Below are positions 57,328-64,000 of a stretch of DNA of 64,000 nt, in pieces; positions within the stretch are counted from its first letter, which is position 1, and each line of letters starts with the position of its first letter. A model generated the notes under the pieces. The model did no database searches. It had not been told where the DNA came from and worked only from the letters and a program-made list of their open reading frames with translations. The DNA comes from Streptomyces cellulosae (GTDB taxonomy: Bacteria > Actinomycetota > Actinomycetes > Streptomycetales > Streptomycetaceae): the NCBI RefSeq assembly GCF_000721105.1, contig NZ_JOEV01000003.1, forward strand, positions 236,101-300,100, written 5' to 3'. The position numbers and the translations under genes are program-made.

Positions 57328-60300
57328 GTGGGTACGGTGACAACTGTGGGGCAGGGGCTCGACTTCGGACTGCTGGGTCCGCTGGTGGTACGGCGGGCGG
57401 GCACGGTACTCGATCCGGGTCGGCGCAGGCAGCGGCTTCTGCTGATCCGCCTGCTGCTCGCCGACGGCCGGGCGGTCGCTCCGCAGACGCTGTGCGAGGA
57501 ACTGTGGCCGCAGCAGCCGGGACGCACACCGGGCGGAGCGACGAACTCCCTGCACGCCCACGTCAGCAAGGTACGCGCGGTCCTGGAACCCCAACACCTG
57601 CGCCGACAGGGCACCTTCGAGGTGCTGGTCACCGAACCCCTGGGCTACGCCCTGCGTGTGCCGCCCGAGAGCCGGGACACCGTACGCTTCGAGCGGGCCC
57701 TTGCCCAGGCACACCGGTTCATGGCGCAGGACCGGCCCGAACGCGTCGTCGAAGAGGCCGGAAAAGCCCTGGAGATGTGGCGCGGCACCCCGTTCGCCGA
57801 CGCCGCACACCACCTGTTCGCCACCCACGAGGCAGCACGCCTGGAAGAACTGCGGCAGACCACCCGCGAGATCCGCACCACGGCCCTGCTCCTCCAAGGA
57901 CGGATCACCGAAGCCCTGGACGCGGCACAGGAAATGACCACAGAGCATCCCCTGCGGGAAACCGGCTGGGCCTTGCTGCTGCGCGCCCTGTACCTCGCCG
58001 GCCGGCACCCCGAAGCGCTCATGCGCTACACCGACCTGCGCCGGCACCTCGCCGACGAACTCGGCCTCGAACCCGGCCCGTCCCTACGCGCCCTGCACCA
58101 CGGCATCCTTCACCACGACCTGCCACCCCTTCACCCAGCCGGTGAACGGAACAGATTCGGCGCGGCATCCGTCCCCGGCGGAGGTGCCGGGCACGGCAGC
58201 GAACCGATCGGGGCGGCCATGTCCGGGGTGCCGGACGAGGACGAGGCAACCGCGCCCGTCGGCCCGGCCGCCGACGAGCCGGCCCACGCGGCCGATCGGT
58301 CCGATGCGAGGTGCGGCCCAGCCACGGATGATGCGGGAACCACGTCGCCGCACCTGGCCCGTCCGGCACAACTGCCGCGCAGTCTCCCGGTGTTCGCGGG
58401 GCGGGCGGCCGAGGGTGCGTGGCTGTCGGCCGTGAGCGGTGCACCGGGCCGGCCCGGACCGACCGCTGCCCCTGTCGTCGTCATCAGCGGTGCTCCCGGT
58501 GTCGGCAAGACCACCTTCGCCGTCCACCACGCCCACCGCATCGCCCCCTCTTTCCCCGACGGACAGCTTTTCGTCAACCTGTGCGGATTCCACCCCCACG
58601 CACCCGCCGTCGAACCCGGCAACGCCCTGCACGGCTTCCTCACCGCCCTCGGCGTTCCCGCCCAGCGCATCCCCGAAGACACCCCCGGCCGCAGCACACT
58701 CTTCCGCAGCCTCCTCGCCGACCGGCAGATCCTCCTCGTCCTGGACAACGCCCGCGACGAGCAACAAGTGCGCCCCCTGCTCCCCGCGGGGGCGGGCTGC
58801 CTCACCCTGATCACCAGCCGCAACCAACTCCCCGGCCTGATCACCACCGACGGCGCCAAACCCCTCACCCTTCCCCTGCCCTCACACAGCGAGGCCCACC
58901 AAGCCCTCGAACGACGCCTGGGAACCGAACGACTGGTCGCCGAGCCCACCGCCACAGCCGACATCATCCGCCTGTGCGGACGACTTCCCCTGGCCCTGGC
59001 CGTGGTCGCCGCCCGCGCCGAACTCGATCCCTCCTTCCCCCTTCACGCCATCGCCGACGAGCTGCGACACACCCACGGCGGCCTCGACGCGTTCACCGGC
59101 TTCGACACCACCACCGACGTACGCACCGTCTTCTCCTGGTCCTACCAGTCCCTGGACGAGCCCACCGCCCGGCTCTTCCGCCTCCTGGCCCTGCACCCCG
59201 GCCCCCACATCACTGCCCCCGCCGCGGCCGGCCTCGCCGGCCTTCCCCTCCCCCGAACCCGCCGCGCACTCGCCGGCCTGGTCAGTTCCTGCCTCGTGGA
59301 ACAACCACTGCCCGGCCGCTACAGCCTGCACGACCTCCTGCGCGGCTACGGCACCGAACTGACCCACACCCACGACACCACCGACGAACGCCACCACGCC
59401 ACCCTCCGGTGCCTGGACCACTACATGTTCACCGCCTACGAGGCCAACCAGCTCCTGAAGCACGACACAACGCCCGAGCTCGACCTCGGTGCACCCCACT
59501 CAGGCGTCACCCCGGAGAACCTCACCACCGTCAAGCAGGCAACCCGATGGCTCACCGACGAACACCGGGTCCTGACCGGCCTGCTCCACACCGCCGTCAG
59601 CCAGAAGCTCGACCACCACACCACCGGGCTGGCCTGGTCACTCAAGGACTATCTCTACCGCCAGGAATTCTGGCCCGAAGCCATCACCGCACTGACCCCC
59701 GCCCTCGAAGTGGCCCGGCGCCAGAACAACCGCCTCGAAGAAGGCCGTTGCCTACGCCACCTCGGTGGCCTCCACGGCTATCTCGGCCATCAGGACCAAG
59801 CCCTGCACGACCTGCGACGCGCCACCACGATCTTCGAAGAGCTCGGCGCAACGGGTGAACAGGCCCGAGCCCACTACGTCACGGCGTGCGCGCTGTTCCT
59901 GTTCGGCCGGATCCAGGAGGCCGTGACGTTCTCCGAGCGGGGACTGGAGCTGTCCCGGGAGACAGGTGAGGAGTTGTGGTTGGCCGAGTGCCTCGTCGAA
60001 CTCGCCTGGTTCCGCTCCAACCTGGGGCAGCTCGAGAAAAGCCTTCAGTACAGCGAGGAGGGCATCGCCTTGTTCCAGCGCCTGGACGCGCCGTGGCAGC
60101 TGGCCCAGGCCTGGGACATTTTGGGCTACAACCTCCGTGAGCTCGGCCGTTACGAGGAATCGGTGGCCACCTACCAGCGGGCGACACGGGCGTTCGAGGA
60201 ACTGGGTGACCACAGGAACGCCGTCGGCTCACTGATGCGGCTGGGCGACACCCGGCTGGCCTCGGGCGACCGGGAAGGCGCACGAGCGGACTGGGTCCAC

Positions 60301-60474
60301 GCCCTCCGAAGCGCCGACGAGCGAGCCATGTCGCACAGCGCCCAGCAGGTCCGTGACCGGCTCACCGCCCTGGACATGGATACCGATCCCACCCCCGCCG
60401 TGCCGGAGAGGGCGGTCGGGGGCCATCGGCTCCCTGCTCCGAGGAGTGGTGATCCCGCGCGCCAGGTGTATTGA
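57328..60474 (+). CDS. AfsR/SARP-family regulator with NB-ARC and TPR domains
   Basis: 1048 aa. The N-terminal winged helix (LGPLVVRRAGTVLDPGRRRQRLLLIRLLL in part, to about 95) is followed by the bacterial transcriptional activation domain (to about 255). After an Asp/Ala linker comes an NB-ARC ATPase with P-loop ISGAPGVGKTTF (about 389-400), LLVLDNARDEQQV (Walker B) and GRLPLALAVVA. The C-terminal 250 residues are TPRs (ARAHYVTACALFLFGRIQEAV ... LGYNLRELGRYEESVATYQ). SARPs activate antibiotic or other secondary pathways, but no cluster is in the window. GTG start at 57328; in-frame GTGs at 57337 and 57346 are equally possible. Confidence 0.93.
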   Translation: MGTVTTVGQGLDFGLLGPLVVRRAGTVLDPGRRRQRLLLIRLLLADGRAVAPQTLCEELWPQQPGRTPGGATNSLHAHVSKVRAVLEPQHLRRQGTFEVLVTEPLGYALRVPPESRDTVRFERALAQAHRFMAQDRPERVVEEAGKALEMWRGTPFADAAHHLFATHEAARLEELRQTTREIRTTALLLQGRITEALDAAQEMTTEHPLRETGWALLLRALYLAGRHPEALMRYTDLRRHLADELGLEPGPSLRALHHGILHHDLPPLHPAGERNRFGAASVPGGGAGHGSEPIGAAMSGVPDEDEATAPVGPAADEPAHAADRSDARCGPATDDAGTTSPHLARPAQLPRSLPVFAGRAAEGAWLSAVSGAPGRPGPTAAPVVVISGAPGVGKTTFAVHHAHRIAPSFPDGQLFVNLCGFHPHAPAVEPGNALHGFLTALGVPAQRIPEDTPGRSTLFRSLLADRQILLVLDNARDEQQVRPLLPAGAGCLTLITSRNQLPGLITTDGAKPLTLPLPSHSEAHQALERRLGTERLVAEPTATADIIRLCGRLPLALAVVAARAELDPSFPLHAIADELRHTHGGLDAFTGFDTTTDVRTVFSWSYQSLDEPTARLFRLLALHPGPHITAPAAAGLAGLPLPRTRRALAGLVSSCLVEQPLPGRYSLHDLLRGYGTELTHTHDTTDERHHATLRCLDHYMFTAYEANQLLKHDTTPELDLGAPHSGVTPENLTTVKQATRWLTDEHRVLTGLLHTAVSQKLDHHTTGLAWSLKDYLYRQEFWPEAITALTPALEVARRQNNRLEEGRCLRHLGGLHGYLGHQDQALHDLRRATTIFEELGATGEQARAHYVTACALFLFGRIQEAVTFSERGLELSRETGEELWLAECLVELAWFRSNLGQLEKSLQYSEEGIALFQRLDAPWQLAQAWDILGYNLRELGRYEESVATYQRATRAFEELGDHRNAVGSLMRLGDTRLASGDREGARADWVHALRSADERAMSHSAQQVRDRLTALDMDTDPTPAVPERAVGGHRLPAPRSGDPARQVY

Positions 60475-60571
60475 TCCCGAGCGTGGTCAGCACCGACCGG
60501 GATGGTTCAGCGGATGATCACTCGTCCGCGCATCCGCCGAGCTTCAGCGGACGCGGAAAGGGTCCGTCCGG

Positions 60572-60679
60572 TCACCGCAGGCGGTCTGATGGGCCGCGGC
60601 GAACCGGGGAGGCGGGCAGGAGAGCGGTCATGGCTCCCGCTGCCAGGACGAGCCCGAGCCGGGAGAGGGTGCGCGTCAT
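60572..60679 (-). pseudogene. Signal-peptide stub (35 aa)
   Basis: RBS GGAAGG followed by ATG at 60679. MTRTLSRLGLVLAAGAMTAL reads as a signal peptide, then PVRRGPSDRLR and a stop. A shift in the next codons would give FAAAHQTACGDRTDPFRVR with an AxA-like cut site, so a frameshifted tiny exported protein is more likely than a working gene. Confidence 0.4.
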
Positions 60680-60895
60680 AAGGGAGTTTTCCTTCCGAGA
60701 TGGTGCCGTGCTGCGGAGCAACACGATCGAAGGGCCGGCGACCACCCTGCAACCGTGTCGGACCTCGGCACAGGGTCAGCGAGCGAGGAGTCGCCACCTG
60801 GCCCGCAGGCTGCCCCGATGCGTAGGCGTTCGATCTGCTGAACGTGGCGCGCGGCTCTTCGGTTCACCCTGCAGTCGATGCCGTCCTCGGCGCCG

Positions 60896-61156
60896 TCAGT
60901 CACGGACGAGTTGCGCCTGAAGGGTCTCGCGCCGGCGGCCGGCCCCAAGTTGAGCGTTGGCTCGCGGCCTGCGCGGGCGCGGTGCCCTTACGGGATGGGC
61001 AGGAAGGAACCATCGAGGATCCGGCCCTGGCGGCCGCCGCGAGATCGTCGGCGCCTCCTTGGAGAGTTCGCCGAGGACAGCGTCAACGCTCTTCCGCCAC
61101 CGGCCGACGGCTTCCTGGCCGATGGCCTTCCAGGTTTCCCCTCCGCTGAGCCACAT
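60896..61156 (-). CDS. Weakly supported hypothetical ORF
   Basis: From the ATG at 61156 the frame reads MWLSGGETWKAIGQEAVGRW and then a helical KSVDAVLGELSKEAP, plausible coding for about 35 residues. After that the composition becomes Arg/Pro-rich and non-coding in style. Perhaps a remnant. No family is recognised. Confidence 0.25.
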   Translation of the reverse strand: MWLSGGETWKAIGQEAVGRWRKSVDAVLGELSKEAPTISRRPPGPDPRWFLPAHPVRAPRPRRPRANAQLGAGRRRETLQAQLVRD

Positions 61157-61490
61157 GTGCCGACCGCCGGCCTCCACTCAGCCCGTACCGGCCCGGCGTG
61201 CGACGCGGGCACTCACCACACGTGACGGACGTCGCGACACGAGCGGGCACCCGCTCCGCCCTCCTGCGGCCCGAACGCCACGGCGGCGGTCCTTCCGTCT
61301 GCGACTCGGCAGGAAGCGCGCTCCGCAGCGGATGCCAGGGCCTGGCCGTAGCGGTCGGCGAGAGACGCCAAGGATGCACGACAAGGAGACGACAAGGTTT
61401 GGCCAAGGGCTCCCTACGAGGGTTGAGCCACTCGCCCGCGCATGCGGCAGAGCACGCCACAGAACACTTGAACAGGATGGGGCGCCACCC

Positions 61491-62072
61491 ATGAACGGGA
61501 TCATGGAAGCGGGGACCACCACCCTCGCTCCGGCTCGGGCGCATGCCCGGAACGTCACTTCGGACGCCGACTGCGATGCCTTCATCCGAGACGTCTACGA
61601 TCAGTACGGACTTCTGCTCGTCCGGTACGCCACGCGGCTGCTGGACGGCGACTGGCACAAGGCGGAGGACATCCTCCAGGAGACCGCGGCCCGTGCCTGG
61701 AAACACGCCCGGTTCCTGGGCACCCGCGGCGACCACATCAGGCCGTGGCTGTTCACCGTGGCCAGGAACCTTGTCATCGACCACCACCGGGCTCGGCAGA
61801 TCAGGCCGCTTGAGCTGATGCCGGTCGAGGACCTGGACACCTCCTGGGATGGCATGAGGTCCACGATCACCTCCCACGCGGTGCTGGAAGCACTGCGGGA
61901 GCTGAAAGAGCAGCATCGGACCATCATCGGCCTCATGTACTACCTGGAATGCAGCGTGGCCCAGGCAGCCGAGCACCTCGGCATCCCGCCCGGCACCGTC
62001 AAGAGCCGCTCCTTCTACGCCGTGCGGGCACTGCGCAAGGCCCTGGAGAAACAAGACGTACTCGGCGCATAG
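61491..62072 (+). CDS. ECF RNA polymerase sigma factor
   Basis: 193 aa. Region 2 shows DVYDQYGLLLVRYATRLLDGDWHKAEDILQETAARAW (read in part) and RPWLFTVARNLVIDHHRAR; region 4 shows ELKEQHRTIIGLMYYLECSVAQAAEHLGIPPGTVKSRSFYAVRAL, read in part. This is the SigL/BldN-like ECF pattern. Start: ATG at 61491 (MNGIMEAGTTT); an ATG 12 bp later is possible. No anti-sigma gene is adjacent in the window. Confidence 0.92.
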   Translation: MNGIMEAGTTTLAPARAHARNVTSDADCDAFIRDVYDQYGLLLVRYATRLLDGDWHKAEDILQETAARAWKHARFLGTRGDHIRPWLFTVARNLVIDHHRARQIRPLELMPVEDLDTSWDGMRSTITSHAVLEALRELKEQHRTIIGLMYYLECSVAQAAEHLGIPPGTVKSRSFYAVRALRKALEKQDVLGA

Positions 62073-62222
62073 CCATGGCACGGGCGGTGGGCGCCGCCGT
62101 GGTCCTCCACGGCCCCCACCTGACATCTGGTTTCGCATCAGCTTGAGCTGCGGGGCGGCTGATTCGGCCCGAAGACACCCGCGAGCACGGACCCTCCTGT
62201 TCGGGGGCGCGACCCACGGGTC

Positions 62223-63074
62223 TCACTGTCCGGCGGAACGGGACGGGTTCCGCCTGCCGTCGGCGTACAGGGAGCCGAGAAGGGCCAGGGCCTGCGCGGA
62301 GGGGCTGCCCGGTTCGGCGTGATAGATGACGAGTTGCTGGCCCGGGGCGTCCCGGACGTCGAAAGACTGGTAGGTGAGGGCGAGAGGGCCGACATCCGGG
62401 TGGAGAAGCTGCTTGGCGTCCTGGGTCTTTCCGCGCACGGTGTGCTGCGCCCACAGCCGCCGGAATGCGGCACTGTGTTCGGTCAGTGTGCCCACCAGGT
62501 CTCGCAGACGTGGGTGCTCGGGGTCGAAGCCGCTCGCCTGGCGCAGGTTGGCGACGGCGGCCTGGGCGGCCCGGTCCCAGTCTTGGTAGAACTCTCGTCC
62601 GGCTGGGTCGAGGAAGGTCATGCGGGCCAGGTTGTCCGCGGGGGTGAAGGGGGCGTAGAGCGCGTCGGCCAGGGCGTTGGCGGCCAGGAGGTCGAGGGTG
62701 CGGCTCATCACGAACGCCGGGGTGTGCGGGTAGCCGTCCATGAGCTGACGCAGCGCGGGACCGACGTGCTCGGTGCTGTGGAGGGAGCCTTGGCCGTCCG
62801 GTGACACTCCGGCCAGGCGGCGCAGGTGGCCGCGGGCGTCCCTGTCGAGCAGGAGGGCACGGCTGAGCGCGTCCAGCACCTGTGGCGAGGGATGGCGCTC
62901 GCGGCCCTGCTCCAGCCGGGTGTAGTAGTCGGCGTTCACTCCGGCCAGGACGGCGACCTCCTCGCGGCGCAGTCCGGCGACCCTGCGTACGCCGTGACTC
63001 GCCATGTTGACGTCCTGTGGCCGCAGGTGGGCACGGCGCGCGCGGAGGAATTCCCCGAGATGGTTGTCGTCCAT
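62223..63074 (-). CDS. XRE family regulator with MmyB-like ligand-binding domain
   Basis: 283 aa from the ATG at 63074 (MDDNHLGEFLRARRAHLRPQ). HTH: ASHGVRRVAGLRREEVAVLAGVNADYYTRLEQGRERHPSPQVLDALSRA, read in part. MLTR domain with MSRTLDLLAANALADALY, NLARMTFLDPAGREFYQDW and LLHPDVGPLALTYQSF. It is a paralog of 32782-33690. It is divergent from the Atu4866-like gene; a perfect 37-bp hyphenated palindrome in between is the likely operator. Confidence 0.92.
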   Translation of the reverse strand: MDDNHLGEFLRARRAHLRPQDVNMASHGVRRVAGLRREEVAVLAGVNADYYTRLEQGRERHPSPQVLDALSRALLLDRDARGHLRRLAGVSPDGQGSLHSTEHVGPALRQLMDGYPHTPAFVMSRTLDLLAANALADALYAPFTPADNLARMTFLDPAGREFYQDWDRAAQAAVANLRQASGFDPEHPRLRDLVGTLTEHSAAFRRLWAQHTVRGKTQDAKQLLHPDVGPLALTYQSFDVRDAPGQQLVIYHAEPGSPSAQALALLGSLYADGRRNPSRSAGQ

Positions 63075-63099
63075 GGCCTCCAGGCTAGGCAGTGGCTCC

Positions 63100-63136
63100 G
63101 CTCTCTGCCTGGGTGTGCCGCACCCAGGCAGAGAGC
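63100..63136. promoter_or_regulatory. Perfect hyphenated palindrome (16-bp arms) between XRE and Atu4866-like genes
   Basis: GCTCTCTGCCTGGGTG (63100-63115), 5-bp spacer TGCCG, CACCCAGGCAGAGAGC (63121-63136). It begins 26 bp upstream of the XRE start and ends 72 bp before the Atu4866-like start, so bound XRE protein could block both promoters. Confidence 0.75.
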
Positions 63137-63208
63137 ACCCTGGTACACCCGCGATGACCTGCGCAGACTCGGTCGGGCAAGACACCCGCACCCACCGAGG
63201 AAGGCAAT

Positions 63209-63499
63209 GTGATGACAGGCGATGCGCGGAGCGGCCGCGATTCCGGGCATGCCGACGTGGTCGGCATGTGGATGACCGCGGACGGTCAGATCCGCCAGGA
63301 GCTGTTGCCGGACGGGCGCTACGACGAGGCCCGGGGAGACCGGCGCAGCGCGTACACCGGCCGGTACACGGTGACCGGCGACCACCTCGACTACGTCGAC
63401 GACACCGGCTTCACCGCCACGGGCGACATCAGGGACGGCGTGCTCCACCACGAACACCTCGTGCTCTACCGCGAGGACCGGACGGAGAACCCCTCGTGA
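63209..63499 (+). CDS. Atu4866 domain protein
   Basis: 96 aa. VVGMWMTADGQIRQELLPDGRYDEARGDRRSAYTGRYTVTGDHLDYVDDTGFTATGD (read in part) is the complete small beta-barrel of the Atu4866 family, known from a structure of Agrobacterium protein Atu4866. Its function is not established; relatives lie next to XRE/MmyB-type regulators as here. RBS GAGGAAGG; start GTG at 63209 or the ATG at 63212. Confidence 0.85.
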   Translation: MMTGDARSGRDSGHADVVGMWMTADGQIRQELLPDGRYDEARGDRRSAYTGRYTVTGDHLDYVDDTGFTATGDIRDGVLHHEHLVLYREDRTENPS

Positions 63500-63601
63500 G
63501 AAGGCGCGCCGGCGTCCTCGTTTCTCACGCCCACGGATACGAAGTCCGCCGCGGTGGCGGCCCCTGGCCGCCGCCCCGTCACATAAGGACGGCAGAGCAA
63601 T

Positions 63602-63988
63602 GAAGCAGACCGACGAGATCGCCACGACTGGGAGAGCTCCGCGCACATCGCCGTCGCCCAACTGCGGATGGAGGCCGCGAAGTATCCCGAGGACCCCCGC
63701 CTGATCGAGCTGGTCGGTGAACTGTCCATGCGGGACAAGCAGTTCTCCCGCTGGTGGGGCGAACACCACGTCGCCGCCCGCACGGTGGGCACGAAGACCC
63801 TCCATCACCCCGTCGTCGGCGAACTCGTCCTGGAATGGGACACCCTCACCGCCAACACCGACCCCGACCCCCACCAGCACCTGACCGTCTGGACCGCCGC
63901 CCCCGGCTCCCCCACCCACGAACGGCTGCGCATCCTCGCCTCCTGGGCCGCCGACCAGCACCTGCCCGCGTCGGCACCACTCACCTGA
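63602..63988 (+). pseudogene. 5'-truncated MmyB-like XRE regulator fragment
   Basis: The frame begins without a start codon and reads DWESSAHIAVAQLRMEAAKY, then PEDPRLIELVGELSMRDKQF. KTLHHPVVGELVLEWDTLT and TAAPGSPTHERLRILASWA follow. This is the second half of the ligand-binding domain of the XRE/MmyB family; the HTH and first half are absent. A good-looking ATG at 63600 is in another frame and stops after 34 codons. It lies 100 bp past the Atu4866-like gene. Confidence 0.8.
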
Positions 63989-64000
63989 CCCGGCAGCCGC

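Larger units (their letters stand above)
60475..61490. other. 1-kb gene-poor region with remnants
   Basis: Holds a truncated secreted peptide (60572-60679) and a weakly supported minus-strand ORF (60896-61156). The remaining frames show no coding bias I can support, and I see no repeats or RNA. Confidence 0.5.

Noticed and set aside
57328..60474. SARP gene as marker of a biosynthetic gene cluster
   Set aside because: No polyketide, peptide, terpene or RiPP biosynthetic enzymes are in the window.

Overview
The window is chromosomal DNA of a Streptomyces or a close relative. The DNA is very GC-rich, with G or C at almost every third codon position, frequent GTG starts and GTGA/ATGA stop-start overlaps. 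The gene content is also typical: an AfsR/SARP-type regulator, a SepF-like protein, a furA-katG pair, a class F-type sortase, ECF sigma factors and MmyB-like XRE regulators. I found no tRNA, rRNA, CRISPR array, insertion sequence or complete biosynthetic cluster.

Layout. 1-6242, all minus strand: an RNA-repair pair (pnkp, cut by the window edge, and hen1), a lipoprotein, an F420-type LLM oxidoreductase, a DUF6099-like protein, a MazG-like pyrophosphohydrolase overlapping an SMC-like AAA ATPase, and a SepF-like protein. 6507-15061: an assimilatory nitrate reductase fused to a CysJ-like flavoprotein, a divergent yceI/marR pair with two operator-like repeats, and a GlcD/GlcF-like flavin/Fe-S oxidase. 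15140-18569, minus: an ECF sigma factor and a putative copper module (a YcnI protein between two paralogous Met/His-rich membrane proteins). 18632-23401: an oxidative-stress block with furA-katG, then a convergent encapsulin operon whose cargo is a DyP peroxidase carrying a cargo-loading peptide. 23565-25975: a decayed SDR, an intact SDR and a divergent TetR gene with three evenly spaced operator-like sites between them. 26177-27564: a dnaK-like gene missing half of its ATPase domain and its substrate-binding sheet, followed by grpE. 27590-40394: a polytopic GT87-like protein, a SpoIIE-type phosphatase, an alcohol dehydrogenase, a truncated aldo-keto reductase, an XRE regulator, a repeat-rich two-component system, a small anchored surface protein, a sortase and an APC permease.

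41031-52624 looks like one carbohydrate regulon. ROK kinase, GH13 glucosidase, lipoprotein binding protein and two permeases form one minus-strand transcript. SIS-domain protein, SDR and FAD oxidoreductase form another. A GntR/HutC regulator and a phosphotriesterase-like hydrolase run divergently. The same 10-bp GTATAGAC-containing motif lies in front of all three units, so the GntR protein probably controls them together. The substrate is unknown.

53017-63988: two alpha/beta hydrolases, a class C beta-lactamase-like esterase, a 4 x 35-bp tandem repeat, a large SARP-NB-ARC-TPR regulator, a gene-poor stretch with remnants, an ECF sigma factor, and an XRE/Atu4866-like divergent pair around a perfect 37-bp hyphenated palindrome. 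A 5'-truncated XRE relative ends the window.

The observations most worth a second look are the mini-DnaK/GrpE pair, the GntR-linked sugar regulon, the period-5 histidine repeat in the copper-like module, the encapsulin cargo with its expanding linker, and the sugar permease with a large inserted beta-rich domain.
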